Below, piece by piece: positions 25,281 through 35,817 of a DNA stretch of 64,000 nt; positions within the stretch are counted from its first letter, which is position 1, and each line of letters begins with the position of its first letter. The notes under the pieces are model-generated. The model searched no databases. It had not been told where the DNA came from and saw only the letters and a list, made by a program, of their open reading frames with translations. The DNA comes from JADJPF01 sp964492845. Its GTDB lineage: Bacteria; Acidobacteriota; Blastocatellia; Chloracidobacteriales; JADJPF01. The DNA lies in contig CAZBMZ010000013.1 in the NCBI GenBank assembly GCA_964492845.1, positions 1-64,000 of the forward strand, in the 5' to 3' direction. The position numbers were made by a program, and so were the translations under genes.

Positions 25281-26225
25281 ATGAGTACCGAATCAAGCAT
25301 TGTACCAACAAAGGCAGAAGTATTATCTGAATCCTTGACGGCACAAACAAATGAACAACCAAACATTAGTTTAGTAGCTACCTATCTTGAGTTAGTTAAA
25401 CCACGCATTTTAATACTTTTACTACTAGTTGCCATTGCTGGTTTTGGTATGGCAACAGAAAATTGGCGTAGTCTTTTGCTACTTCACTTAAGCCTAGGTG
25501 TTTCATTAATTGGTGCCGCAACAGGGACACTTAATCAATGGTGGGAACGCTCGAGCGATGCAGAAATGCGACGCACTAAACAACGTCCCTTACCAACAAG
25601 CAGAATTAGCCCTAGAACAGCTTTTTTATTTGGTAGTGTTACAGCTTTAGCCGGAGTCTTATATTTATCATATTTTGTTAACTTAATTACTGGTCTAATA
25701 GGTTTATTTACAATACTTAGCTATATTTTTTGCTACACTCCGCTAAAACGTCGCACTCCATTAAGTACCGTAATAGGAGCTTTTCCTGGTGCTACCCCTC
25801 CATTAATTGGTTGGGCCGCAGTAACTAACCAAATTGATCTATCAGGGTTAGTATTATTTCTAATTATGTTTTTCTGGCAATTTCCCCATTTTCTAGCTAT
25901 TGCTTGGATGTATAAAGAAGATTATGCTCGCGCAGGAATAAGGATGTTGCCAATTGTTGAGCCAGAAGGTTTTATCACAGGACGACAAATCTTACTTTAT
26001 GCCCTAGTCCTTTTACCTATTAGCCTTCTACCAACAATGATTGGAATAACAGGAAAAATCTATTTTGTAGGAGCTTTGCTGTTAAGCTCATGGTATCTCT
26101 ACTGTAGCTTTCTAACAGCTAAAGAGCGTTCCTGGCAACAAGCTAGACGACTTTTACAGGCATCTGTAATTTATTTACCTATTTTATTTCTGTTGATGTT
26201 ACTAGATAAGGTTTCCTTACGCTAA
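25281..26225 (+). CDS. ctaB: Haem O synthase (protohaem IX farnesyltransferase)
   Basis: This UbiA-family membrane prenyltransferase (314 residues from this start) adds farnesyl to haem B to make haem O for the oxidase. Visible are the first substrate motif around NQWWERSSDAEMRRTKQRPLPT, FCYTPLKRRTPLSTVIGAFPGATPPLIGW, and the second motif with DYARAGIRMLP. The start is uncertain: ATG 25281 gives a usual N-terminus, and an in-frame TTG at 25197 would add 28 unlikely residues. Haem A synthase (ctaA) is not in the window. It ends the cox cluster before a hairpin terminator. Confidence 0.93.
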   Translation: MSTESSIVPTKAEVLSESLTAQTNEQPNISLVATYLELVKPRILILLLLVAIAGFGMATENWRSLLLLHLSLGVSLIGAATGTLNQWWERSSDAEMRRTKQRPLPTSRISPRTAFLFGSVTALAGVLYLSYFVNLITGLIGLFTILSYIFCYTPLKRRTPLSTVIGAFPGATPPLIGWAAVTNQIDLSGLVLFLIMFFWQFPHFLAIAWMYKEDYARAGIRMLPIVEPEGFITGRQILLYALVLLPISLLPTMIGITGKIYFVGALLLSSWYLYCSFLTAKERSWQQARRLLQASVIYLPILFLLMLLDKVSLR

Positions 26226-26248
26226 GGCTAGGTTTGTTTAAAAAACAA

Positions 26249-26292
26249 TAATGATAAGTTTTGTGTTAATAAAAGCTTATCATTACTATTTT
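26249..26292. terminator. Terminator between the cox cluster and the signalling operon
   Basis: TAATGATAAG (26249-26258) pairs with CTTATCATTA (26276-26285), and part of the loop can extend the stem. A T-run follows on the plus strand. It lies between convergent transcription units. Confidence 0.75.
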
Positions 26293-26309
26293 TTATCTTT
26301 AGAGCTAGC

Positions 26310-28328
26310 TTAAGAAGGTTTTTCGCCTGCTTGTAAGTATTTCTTTAAGGTGCGTTTAGCTGAATCTTCATCAAAGGGACGATTTTCTAAAATAGAACGT
26401 TTACGTATGTTTTCTGCTAGGCTGCCAAAAAGCGTGGTAAGCACATGAATGCGTTCACTTAATTGGATTAAGTGTTGATCGCTAATTGTACCTTTACGAT
26501 TAGCTAGCATATTGGCACAAGTGAAAAGATCGTTAACCGTTCGCTTAAGTTCTACCCTATCGGAATAAAAAACCTTTGGTAGAAATTTCATTAAATAAAC
26601 TTGAATCCGTCGCATAAGTGAAGTAAGAAAAGGGTTTAATTCAAGTAAAATTTTTCTCTCAATATAATCTTTTAATTGTCGCTCGGCCCGTGAGCAAATT
26701 TGCCAAATACACCAGGTATGCTCACGTAGTAGCATAGTTCCAATAAGTCGCTCACGGTAATCTTTATAAAGGTCTTCTCTAGTTAGGTTTGGTAAATAGG
26801 TTTGTGCTAGCTCTAGGTAGTTTTCCTGTAAAACATGTCTTAAAATACCTAAACTATCTTCTACACGTTTGATATATTCCTCTAAAGAGCTAAGTTCATT
26901 TAACTGAATTAAATGCCCACGTTTACCAAAAACACGTTCTGCTTCCATTTCTAAGGTAAAAGACATGCTATCAAAACGAGTTCCTAGAGGTTCATTAACT
27001 GGATAGGATTTAAGAAAATGAATTAGTTGTCTAAAGTTAGTCTCTATTAACTTAAACCAGTAAAAAGTAAGTTGATAATCTGTTAAATCGTCTTTACTGG
27101 GACTAACTCTGGAAACCATTCTAATTAAACGGCTTAATTCTAAAAGTAGAGGAATAACGTAGCGACGTTCCCGGCGGTTATCTTCTGGGATATTCTTAAA
27201 AGCTTCTTGAAGCCGTTTATCAATAACAGTACGTTCCAAATAGTAGCGATATTTTCGATGCAATATAGGGTTAAAATAATTTAAGTCTTTAATTACTTTA
27301 ACTGCAAAATAAACAAAACCTTTTAGATTTAAGAAAGGCAGTTGGGGTTTTTCCTGAAAATGTTCTTCTCTCATTGTTGAACGAAGATGCTTAAAAGTAT
27401 GTCTAATTAATTCTAAATGTCTAAAATAAGCGTCTTCTAAACGTGCTGATGGCTGTTTCTCAAAAAAGCTGTCTAAAGCTTTAGATATATGGGTGAAATA
27501 CTCAATGAAATCTAATAGAAATATTGAATCAGGTAGGGTTAGATTAGAAACTTTCTCATCATTAATTTGCTTTTTAGCAAAACTATTTGTTAGGGAAATA
27601 ATACTTTTTCTTAGGGTTGATAAGGCTTCTTTAGTATCTGTTTGTTGACGAGTGATGGACGGGCTATTTTCCTCATTTATAAATTCTGTAATTAAAGTTG
27701 CTTCACGTTTTCTAATTCCTTTTAAGAAATCTTTATATTGTGGTATTACCCGATCAGACATTGAATCTAATGTATCAAATAGTTGTTTCCCATGCAAACT
27801 ATTGCTAAGTAAAGATTTAAGCTGTTCTAAGTTTGTATAGGCTTTAATTAAATCTACTTCTGGAGATTTATTTTTGTAATATTGTTCAACTGGTAAAGGA
27901 GTATTTTTGCGTAAGCGATGAGTTTCTTTTATATAATGAACTTCAGGTTTAACTAAAGTAATACTATTTAAAACCTGTGTTACTGTATTAAGCAGTAACA
28001 ATGTTTTTTTAGCGGAATTTTCAGGAGTTTGCCGTCCTAACGGGTCAGTCTCATCATAGCTATCAACGTTGTTTTGCAGCAGTAAAATTAACTCAAAATC
28101 TATATAAAGATTAGCTAGAGCAACACGTTGGTCATCAGAAGTTATTAGGCGTAAGAATTCAGTAAAGCTATTTTGTTTTACATCGCTTGGATCTGGAATT
28201 TCTCCAACTTCAACAACAGTTTCTGTAACGGGAGAATCAGATTGAGGGGCTACTAGTCCTATAACAGGCGTTTCTTCAATTTGTGGATTTATCACGCTTG
28301 GTAAATTTTTATCATTATCTGCTCCCAT
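26310..28328 (-). CDS. All-helical protein of unknown function in the signalling operon
   Basis: I do not recognise this 672-residue protein. It has no signal peptide or membrane span. After a polar, Pro/Val/Glu-rich N-terminus (about 1-50), nearly all of it reads as amphipathic alpha-helix with many Leu, Arg, Tyr and Glu residues. It shows no nucleotide-binding loop and no cysteine cluster. It is the last gene of a four-gene unit, 22 bases after the cyclase-ATPase-TPR gene. It could be a scaffold or effector of the two upstream enzymes, but that rests on co-transcription only. Confidence 0.7.
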   Translation of the reverse strand: MGADNDKNLPSVINPQIEETPVIGLVAPQSDSPVTETVVEVGEIPDPSDVKQNSFTEFLRLITSDDQRVALANLYIDFELILLLQNNVDSYDETDPLGRQTPENSAKKTLLLLNTVTQVLNSITLVKPEVHYIKETHRLRKNTPLPVEQYYKNKSPEVDLIKAYTNLEQLKSLLSNSLHGKQLFDTLDSMSDRVIPQYKDFLKGIRKREATLITEFINEENSPSITRQQTDTKEALSTLRKSIISLTNSFAKKQINDEKVSNLTLPDSIFLLDFIEYFTHISKALDSFFEKQPSARLEDAYFRHLELIRHTFKHLRSTMREEHFQEKPQLPFLNLKGFVYFAVKVIKDLNYFNPILHRKYRYYLERTVIDKRLQEAFKNIPEDNRRERRYVIPLLLELSRLIRMVSRVSPSKDDLTDYQLTFYWFKLIETNFRQLIHFLKSYPVNEPLGTRFDSMSFTLEMEAERVFGKRGHLIQLNELSSLEEYIKRVEDSLGILRHVLQENYLELAQTYLPNLTREDLYKDYRERLIGTMLLREHTWCIWQICSRAERQLKDYIERKILLELNPFLTSLMRRIQVYLMKFLPKVFYSDRVELKRTVNDLFTCANMLANRKGTISDQHLIQLSERIHVLTTLFGSLAENIRKRSILENRPFDEDSAKRTLKKYLQAGEKPS

Positions 28329-28350
28329 GAACTACTCCTTAAAAGTGAGG

Positions 28351-31300
28351 TTAGAGATTATTGGCTAGAATTTTTCTTGCTGCTTGCAAATCTGGCATTT
28401 GGAAACCTTCATTAAACCAATTGTAGATTTCTTTTAACATTTCTTGGGCCTTTTCTTTATTTTCTGAAGGCTGCCATAATTTAGCTAAACTAATGTTTGC
28501 ACGAAGTTGCAACAATTTAGCTTGTTGATGTTTAGCAATATCTATAGCTTTAAGAAAGCAATTTTCTGCTTGAGCCAAATCATTGCCTAAGAGTAGTAAA
28601 ATTTCACCTTTTAGGCGATACATTTCAGCATCATACCAATGATCATTGTTTTTTTCTGCAATGTTGATAGCTTCTGTTAAAGTGTCTAGGGCTTGGGTAA
28701 TTTTACCTGTTTTGCTATAACATTCAGCTAAAAGTGTCATAAAGTAAGGAACAACAAGTTCTGAGCCTGAAGAACGCCAGAAATTTACAGCTTGCTCTAC
28801 TTCTTGAAGACCTGTAAAGTCTGCTTTTTGTACTAAAGCCCATCCATGAACTACCATCCCGGCTAGTAGCCAATTAGGAAATCCTTTTTCTTGAGATAAT
28901 TTAATAGCTTTTTCTGATTGTTGAAGAGCTTGATCAACTCTTAATAAATATTGTTGACAACAACAATCATGAATTAAAGCATAGCCCAGGCTATAGGGAT
29001 GAGAAAGTTCTAGGGCTTCGCTAATAGCTTCTTTTCCTCGTTTAATAGCTTGTTCAGGATAGCCCATTAAACTAAGCGGCCAGGCTTGCATTCCACGATT
29101 AGCAACATCTGGATCTTGACCATAAAGAAAAGCTAAAGTGTGGTGTTTATCAGGTGTATAAAGCTCTATGCCTTCCTGCATATGGTGTTGAGAGCTAACC
29201 AAATCCCCAGTCCAAAAAATTGTATTTCCCATTGCTCTATGAGCTTCTAGCAAAATTGCAGGATCTTTTTCTTCTTGAGCTAGTTCCATGAGTTGATTAG
29301 CTAAATTTATTGCTGTTTTATAGTCTGCACGGCCAATATAAAAAGCCCATAAACCTCTTAATGCTGGAAATAATTTAGCCTTGTCGCCAAGCTTTTTACA
29401 TAATTCTTGTGCATGTGAATAGGCATTTAATACTTCTATAGCTGCATAACCTTTTGTAGCAATAATTGGCGCACCAATAGCTAATTGTAATTCTATTTGG
29501 CGTTCTGTGCGTTCTATGCTGTTTGGAAGAGCTTTTAATAGCTCTAAAGCTTCAGCAAAAAATCCAATTGCTTCTTGGTTAACATAACGTTGAACTGCTT
29601 GATCACCAGCTTTTTGCAGGTAATCAACGGCTTTCCAAACTAGTTTTGGCTCAATTGCGCTATCTACAACCACTTTACACCAATGATAAGCTAGGTAGGA
29701 AAAATAAGGAGCTAGATCATTTGCATAAGTCGTTTCATACCATTCGGCTACGGCTCTATGTAGTTGGCGACGTTGGGAAAATAACATTAGGTTATAAACT
29801 ACATCACGGGTAATAATATGCTTAAAAATATAGGCTAAATCCGGGTCAGGACGTTCTAACGGAGTTAAATCAAGACCTTCTAAAACCTTAAAATGTTCTG
29901 CAATACGCGCTTTATCTTCGTTTATTGGATAAATATCTTGAAGGGTACGAAAAGAGAAAACCCGCCCAATTACACTTGCTACTTTAATTGTTAGTTGTTG
30001 GGCAGGCGTAAGGCGATCTACACGGCTAGTTATTAGCCCCTGGATAGTGTTTGGAAGCTTTGTAGCTTCTAGCTGATTAGATTTATTAGATAGACGGCAT
30101 TCTCCATTAATAATTTCAATAAAGCCTAAATCACGCATTACATAGGCTAATTCTTCGCTAAAAAACGGGTTGCCTTCGCTCTTTTCAATTATTAAATCTT
30201 CTACTTGTTTTGGTAGGCTTGTTACGGCTAAACGTCGGCAAACTAAGCTTAAAGTGTCGGCAATAGATAAATTATTAAGAACTATTTTTTCTGTTTTGCT
30301 AAGAGTTTGTATTTCTTTATATTCTAGCGGTATTGGCTCTGCAATTGGCCTAGTTACTATTACTGTAATTAAGTTTTCTATTTGCTGACATACCAGCAGC
30401 AACAATGCCCAAGAACCAGAATCCAACCAATGAGCATCTTCCATAACTAAAATTAAAGGGTTTTTACTAGCCTGCTTTAATAAATTAATTAGTAACTCAT
30501 GCACAGCATCAGCACGAGTTTTACCTATTAATTCTACTGTATATTCATTGTCTACCCAATCCCAAGGCAAAAATACATCTAAAAGAGGAGCAGATTGCAA
30601 CGTCTTAGCATCATTAGGTAATTGTCTTAAAATATGCGTTTGTTGTTCGGTTTTGTCTGCGTCGGATAAATTTTCTAATTGAAAAAGCTGATTAACCACA
30701 TTACGCCAAGCAAAATAGGGAGTAGAGTTTTCAATTGAATCTCCTTCTCCACATAAAGTAAAAAATTCTAGTTCTTCTGCTTGTGCAATTAACTGCTCTG
30801 TTAAGCGAGATTTACCAATTCCTGCTTCTCCTTCAATAATTATAGAGCTACCTTTAGAGGCTTGTTTTGACAAAAGTAATTTTTCTTTTAGGAAAGCAGT
30901 TTCATTAATACGCCCTACCATAGGGGTTTTAGGGCCAGTTGTAGTTTTTGATTTTTTAGCTGTTAATAGTGAAGGTTGATAAACTCTTATTGGCTGTTGT
31001 TTACCTTTTACTATAATTGGTTCCAGAGGTGTAAAATTTAATCGATTAGAGGCTGCTTTAGCTGTAGGTTCATCAGTTAAAATACCTTCTCCAGCCGCTT
31101 GCATTAGCCTAGCAGCTAAATTAACCGTATCGCCCATAATTGTATATTCTCGTCGGACATTACTTCCAACAGAACCGCAGAAGGTTTGTCCTGTAGTAAT
31201 TCCAATAGAACTTTGTAGTCCAAGCTTTTTTAGCTCTTGCTGCATAGCTAGTGCTGCTCGTACACCTCTTGCTGGGTCATCTTCGTGCGCTAATGGAGGT

Positions 31301-32241
31301 AGTCCCATTGCTGCTACTAGTGAAACTCCTTTATCATCAACACTTATCTTATTAATACTACCCTCATAACGATAAAGGCTAATTTGTAAAGCACACATAG
31401 TTTCTTGTGCTTTTTCTAAACTTTCATGATTAAGATCTGGAAGATTAATAAATAAAACTGTAATTCTACGTAGTTCTGCCATCCAATCTGTTTGTCCGCT
31501 ATCAATACGACTGCGAATAGCTCCAGGAATAAAAGCTCTCATTGCCATTGTTGCTGTGGCTTTAGGTGGAGATTTAGCTATTTCAGAGAAATTTGATTTG
31601 CTTCTTAATTTAACTAATAGAATCTTATCATTTTTATTAATAACTTCTACTTTTTCTTTAATCAGTTCCCAAGCTTGAGAAGAAAGTAGAATTTCGCCTG
31701 CTTTGGCTAATGAATTAGCTAAGGCTATTTGATTTAGCGGCTCACCAGTTACTAAAAGCTCCCAACGACCAAAAATACCTCCTAAAGTTTGTATAGAAAC
31801 TTCACCTACATTAATTATTAACTTAATTGATAGCTCTACGTCACTAGCTACTAGGTGATTATGCAGGTGTTTTTGAATTGTTAAACAACATTCTGCTACA
31901 CGCTCAGTTAACTTACTTAGGTCTTCTTTTATAAATTCTTCTGTAAATAAAACTAATAAAGCATCTCCAGCAAATTTAACAACATCACCACCATAGCTTG
32001 TAATTAGGTCTATTAATTTGCCTAAATAATTATTAAGTAAGCTAGTTAGTTCTTCTGCACCAGATGGCCCGCGTGCTGCTAAACGTTCGGTTAAAGATGT
32101 AAAACCGGAAATATCAGCAAAAAGCACAACACAAGAAAGATTTTTTTTGGTTGGTTTAGTAAAGTAATTAGGATCTTGTGTGGCTTGTTCTACAACTAAA
32201 GTAGGTACATAGCTACTTAAAGTTTCTAGTAATGTAGACAT
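28351..32241 (-). CDS. Tandem adenylyl cyclase-AAA ATPase-TPR protein (soluble-AC-like)
   Basis: This 1296-residue protein has two class III cyclase domains (about 35-210 and 255-425), an AAA_16-type ATPase (Walker A GEAGIGKS at 471-478, Walker B-like LVMEDAHWLD), and a long TPR-like C-terminus. The order matches animal soluble adenylyl cyclase (ADCY10). Catalytic positions appear intact: metal Asp D43 in FADISGF and D93 in KFAGDA; K89 in C1; K298 in NKISVDDKG; T367, N374 and R378 in YTIMGDTVNLAAR. The set suggests ATP to cAMP. It lies in an operon with a Ser/Thr kinase of parallel design. Confidence 0.88.
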   Translation of the reverse strand: MSTLLETLSSYVPTLVVEQATQDPNYFTKPTKKNLSCVVLFADISGFTSLTERLAARGPSGAEELTSLLNNYLGKLIDLITSYGGDVVKFAGDALLVLFTEEFIKEDLSKLTERVAECCLTIQKHLHNHLVASDVELSIKLIINVGEVSIQTLGGIFGRWELLVTGEPLNQIALANSLAKAGEILLSSQAWELIKEKVEVINKNDKILLVKLRSKSNFSEIAKSPPKATATMAMRAFIPGAIRSRIDSGQTDWMAELRRITVLFINLPDLNHESLEKAQETMCALQISLYRYEGSINKISVDDKGVSLVAAMGLPPLAHEDDPARGVRAALAMQQELKKLGLQSSIGITTGQTFCGSVGSNVRREYTIMGDTVNLAARLMQAAGEGILTDEPTAKAASNRLNFTPLEPIIVKGKQQPIRVYQPSLLTAKKSKTTTGPKTPMVGRINETAFLKEKLLLSKQASKGSSIIIEGEAGIGKSRLTEQLIAQAEELEFFTLCGEGDSIENSTPYFAWRNVVNQLFQLENLSDADKTEQQTHILRQLPNDAKTLQSAPLLDVFLPWDWVDNEYTVELIGKTRADAVHELLINLLKQASKNPLILVMEDAHWLDSGSWALLLLVCQQIENLITVIVTRPIAEPIPLEYKEIQTLSKTEKIVLNNLSIADTLSLVCRRLAVTSLPKQVEDLIIEKSEGNPFFSEELAYVMRDLGFIEIINGECRLSNKSNQLEATKLPNTIQGLITSRVDRLTPAQQLTIKVASVIGRVFSFRTLQDIYPINEDKARIAEHFKVLEGLDLTPLERPDPDLAYIFKHIITRDVVYNLMLFSQRRQLHRAVAEWYETTYANDLAPYFSYLAYHWCKVVVDSAIEPKLVWKAVDYLQKAGDQAVQRYVNQEAIGFFAEALELLKALPNSIERTERQIELQLAIGAPIIATKGYAAIEVLNAYSHAQELCKKLGDKAKLFPALRGLWAFYIGRADYKTAINLANQLMELAQEEKDPAILLEAHRAMGNTIFWTGDLVSSQHHMQEGIELYTPDKHHTLAFLYGQDPDVANRGMQAWPLSLMGYPEQAIKRGKEAISEALELSHPYSLGYALIHDCCCQQYLLRVDQALQQSEKAIKLSQEKGFPNWLLAGMVVHGWALVQKADFTGLQEVEQAVNFWRSSGSELVVPYFMTLLAECYSKTGKITQALDTLTEAINIAEKNNDHWYDAEMYRLKGEILLLLGNDLAQAENCFLKAIDIAKHQQAKLLQLRANISLAKLWQPSENKEKAQEMLKEIYNWFNEGFQMPDLQAARKILANNL

Positions 32242-32295
32242 AAAGCCGTTCCTTAATAATTAAGTATATTGCTTAGGGTTAATAATACAGCAAAC

Positions 32296-35200
32296 TTATC
32301 GATTAATATATTGATTGCATAAATCCAATATATCGGACTTGTCAGATAAAAAAACATTTACAAAGTCTTCTGGCAAATTAGCTGACATTTCTTCTAATGC
32401 ATGTCTAGCTTCACGTAAATAAGTTTTTGCTTCGGCAACTCGATTTTGAGCAACAAAACATCTTGCTAGTGTGCTAGAAGCAATCATAAGTGTATAGCGA
32501 AATTGATGCTCACGAGATATTTTTCTTGCTTGTCGGCAAGCTTCTAAAGCTTTGTCTATTTGATTAGAGCTAAAATAACAAAGACTAACTTTAGCTAAAG
32601 CTTCTGCTAAACGATAATGATAATTTAATGAAGCAAAAAACTCTATGGCTTGTTCATAGTTTGTAATTGCTTCAGTAAACTTTCCAGCATATTGATATAT
32701 TTCTGCTAGTTCGGCATGAGCGCGGCTAACGTGTAATCTATTGCTTGATTTTTTACTTAGCTGTAAAACTTGATTGGCTGTTTCTTCTGCTAAAGAAAAA
32801 TCCTTACGATACAAAAATATAGGAATCATCGTACTACGAGCAATTAACTGAGCAAATAAATTAATATTAGTAGATTGTTCTAAACCTCGACGACAACAAT
32901 CTTCTGCTAAGTCAAATTGTCTACATTGGGCATAAGTTGTTCCAAGTAACCCAAGCGTTCTGGTGTATTGAGAGGTTTCGCCAGCAATTTCTAAATGTTC
33001 TAGTGAGCGTTGATAATGTTTTATAGCTTGACCAAGAAGGCCAACCTGCATATCAGATAATGCTAAGGCAGTGTAAGCAAAGCCTTTAGCTTGTGATGAA
33101 CTACCAGCAACGGCCATTAACCAACGAGCAGCACCTTCTAATTCTTTTGGATTAAAAGACTTAGACAAAGTAAAACCTGATAAAGCTGCTAGTCTTTGAA
33201 CTGTATCGCCGCTGCGCTCAAATATTGCTATTGCCTCTGTAAAATGTTTTTGTGCTTGAGGATAATCAGTAAGTAGTAGTTGTAGCATCCCCATTTCTTT
33301 TAGCACACTTCCATGTAATTGGGGTTCTGCTACTTTTTGACTAATCATTAAAGCTTCTTCTAAATGGCTGAGTGCTACATCTGCTCTACCACGTAGCGAT
33401 GCTAGCGAGCCTAAACCAAGTCGATAGGTGCTAAGAAGACGTAAAAATTTTTTGTCATGAATATCTGTAGGCATATCAGCTAAAGCATCTTTAGCCCATT
33501 CTAAATAATTGGATTGCTCACTTGCTGAGCCTGCTTGTCTTTCTTGTTCAGCAGCACGAACAGAATATTCAAAAGTTTTTTCTGCTACTCCAGCGTTACG
33601 ATAATGATAAGCAATTTGAGGAGTTACTTTTTCTATCATCCCAGAAAAACATTTTTGTAGAGCTTGAGCTACTTTTTCATGTAACTGGCGTTTTCTTCGC
33701 TTACTTAAATTTTGATAAAGTATTTGCTGGATAGTATTATGATGGAAAATATAACGATCTTCAGTTTGTCCGCCTATTTCATCAATAAGGTTGCGTCTAA
33801 TGGCTGTTTCTAAGATATAAATAAGCTCTTCTTCGTCTAATTGCGTAACAGTTTGTAGAAAAATAAATCCAAATTCATTGCCAATTACAGATGCTTGGCT
33901 AAGTACATCTAAAATAGGTTTATCTAATTGTTTTAATTTTAGTTCTATTAAATCTGAAATAGATTTTGGTAGCTCTAATTTTTCCAGATCGGAAAATTTC
34001 CATTGACCATTTTTTTGTTTGGATAAAGTACCATTTTCTAGCCAAAGCATTACCATTTCTTTAACAAAATAAGGGTTTCCATCAGTTTCTTGATAAAGTG
34101 CATTTGATAATTCAGGTGTATTTTCAATTCCTGGACAAAGTTGAGAAACAAAATGTCCTACTTCTTGAAGATTAAATGGTATTAAATGACAAACCTGTAC
34201 ATTTTCTCTTTGATGTAGTTGCTGGGCCCAGGTTTTTAAGGTGCTACCTTCAATTAATTCTCCTGTGCGAATTGTAGCAACAAGTAAAATAGGCACATTG
34301 GCTAAAGTTTTAGTTAAATAAGCAAATGCTAGCAAACTAGCATCATCAGCCCATTGCAAATTATCTAGAAAAAATACTATAGGTCTATGTGAGGCTAAAG
34401 CTTTAAGACAACGACGAATAGCTTCAAAGCTTCGCATTGCTTGTTCAGCCCCGCCTTGCATTTGCAGCAACATATAAGAAGCACGAACAGTGTCACGCTT
34501 TTTTAAGGCTTCTTCTATTTGCTCGGTTCGTTCAGCAAAAATATTACCTAATAAATTTGTAGGATTGTCTAGCAAAGAATCAGTCCAAAAATCACTAAGA
34601 GCATCTAAAAAAGTAACAAATGGTAGTCCACAAATATTTTCATAAAAACGACCAGCAAGAAAAGCCGCTTTATTTTTAATTTGAGTGTGAAATTGACTAA
34701 CTAAAACACTTTTTCCCATTCCAGACTCGCCAGTAACTAAAACTAGTTGTGGCTTACCTGTTAAAGCAAGTTGAAAACGGCTTTGAAATTGTTCTAGCTC
34801 TTTGGCGCGACCTACAAAACCTTGGTTAGCTGCAAAATCTTCCTCTAAATTTTCTACTGCTGCTGCAACAGCTTGAGCATGTTGGCCTACGGGTTGGGCT
34901 AGTGACCAAGTTGTACTAGCATTAGTGCTTTTTCCTGGCTCAATTAAACGTAATGCTCTAGCTAAAGCTAAAGCATTTTGAAAACGATCCTCTTTACGCT
35001 TAGCCAAAGCTTTAGCAATAAAAACATCAAATTCTGGCGTTAAATTCTTGTTTATATGACTAGGTGGGATTACTTCATGTCTAAGAATTGCTAGCATTTT
35101 ATCTGCCAGGCTTTTAGCTTCAAAAGGTAGTTGACCAGTTAGCATTTCATAAATAACAATGCCTAATGAAAATAAATCGCTTCTTACATCAACATCTTCA

Positions 35201-35799
35201 CCTCGAACTTGTTCAGGGGACATATAGGCAACTGTACCTTGCATTATTCTTTGGGTGTTAAGTTGTCCTACACGTCCAAGTGTACTTTTTCCTTTTGCTT
35301 CATCAATAAGACTGCCTGGACAAATTTTAGCTAGTCCAAAATCTAGCACTTTAATATAACCATCAGGACGAATCATTAAATTTTCTGGCTTAACATCTCT
35401 ATGGATAATACCTAAATTATGTGCTGCTCCTAAGCCCTCAGCAGTTTGAGAAGCAATGTCTATAACTTCATAAGGGTCTAATTTAGCGGTGTTTAACCTT
35501 TCTCTTAGGGTTTGGCCAGGGATTAATTCCATTGCAATATAGTAATATTCATTATGCTGACCAACATCATAAATAGTGAGAATATTAGGATGATTAAGAC
35601 CTGATGCTGCAATAGCTTCTTGTAAGACTAAGCGGTCAATTTCGCTATTAGCATCTTTACTAGGTAGTAAGATTTTTATTGCTACTTCGCGCCCAAGAAG
35701 TGAGTCTAACGCGCTATAGACTACAGCCATACCACCCCGGCCCAATTGGGATTTAATTGTATAGCGGCCCAAAGTTGTACCTATTTGTATTTCTTGCAT
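32296..35799 (-). CDS. Ser/Thr protein kinase-AAA ATPase-TPR protein
   Basis: This 1167-residue soluble protein has an active-looking Hanks-type kinase (about 13-285). It shows the glycine loop GRGGMAVV (20-27), K42 in VAIKIL, HRDVKPEN (133-140), D153FG and a MSPEQVRG P+1 loop. An AAA_16-type ATPase follows (Walker A GESGMGKS; Walker B-like VFFLDNLQWAD). About eight or more TPR-like helical repeats reach the end. No transmembrane segment is seen. ATPase-TPR backs are thought to act as signal-sensing, oligomerising switches. The cyclase with the same back half is 54 bases downstream. Confidence 0.92.
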   Translation of the reverse strand: MQEIQIGTTLGRYTIKSQLGRGGMAVVYSALDSLLGREVAIKILLPSKDANSEIDRLVLQEAIAASGLNHPNILTIYDVGQHNEYYYIAMELIPGQTLRERLNTAKLDPYEVIDIASQTAEGLGAAHNLGIIHRDVKPENLMIRPDGYIKVLDFGLAKICPGSLIDEAKGKSTLGRVGQLNTQRIMQGTVAYMSPEQVRGEDVDVRSDLFSLGIVIYEMLTGQLPFEAKSLADKMLAILRHEVIPPSHINKNLTPEFDVFIAKALAKRKEDRFQNALALARALRLIEPGKSTNASTTWSLAQPVGQHAQAVAAAVENLEEDFAANQGFVGRAKELEQFQSRFQLALTGKPQLVLVTGESGMGKSVLVSQFHTQIKNKAAFLAGRFYENICGLPFVTFLDALSDFWTDSLLDNPTNLLGNIFAERTEQIEEALKKRDTVRASYMLLQMQGGAEQAMRSFEAIRRCLKALASHRPIVFFLDNLQWADDASLLAFAYLTKTLANVPILLVATIRTGELIEGSTLKTWAQQLHQRENVQVCHLIPFNLQEVGHFVSQLCPGIENTPELSNALYQETDGNPYFVKEMVMLWLENGTLSKQKNGQWKFSDLEKLELPKSISDLIELKLKQLDKPILDVLSQASVIGNEFGFIFLQTVTQLDEEELIYILETAIRRNLIDEIGGQTEDRYIFHHNTIQQILYQNLSKRRKRQLHEKVAQALQKCFSGMIEKVTPQIAYHYRNAGVAEKTFEYSVRAAEQERQAGSASEQSNYLEWAKDALADMPTDIHDKKFLRLLSTYRLGLGSLASLRGRADVALSHLEEALMISQKVAEPQLHGSVLKEMGMLQLLLTDYPQAQKHFTEAIAIFERSGDTVQRLAALSGFTLSKSFNPKELEGAARWLMAVAGSSSQAKGFAYTALALSDMQVGLLGQAIKHYQRSLEHLEIAGETSQYTRTLGLLGTTYAQCRQFDLAEDCCRRGLEQSTNINLFAQLIARSTMIPIFLYRKDFSLAEETANQVLQLSKKSSNRLHVSRAHAELAEIYQYAGKFTEAITNYEQAIEFFASLNYHYRLAEALAKVSLCYFSSNQIDKALEACRQARKISREHQFRYTLMIASSTLARCFVAQNRVAEAKTYLREARHALEEMSANLPEDFVNVFLSDKSDILDLCNQYINR

Positions 35800-35817
35800 A
35801 TTCTCACCAAACTTTGA

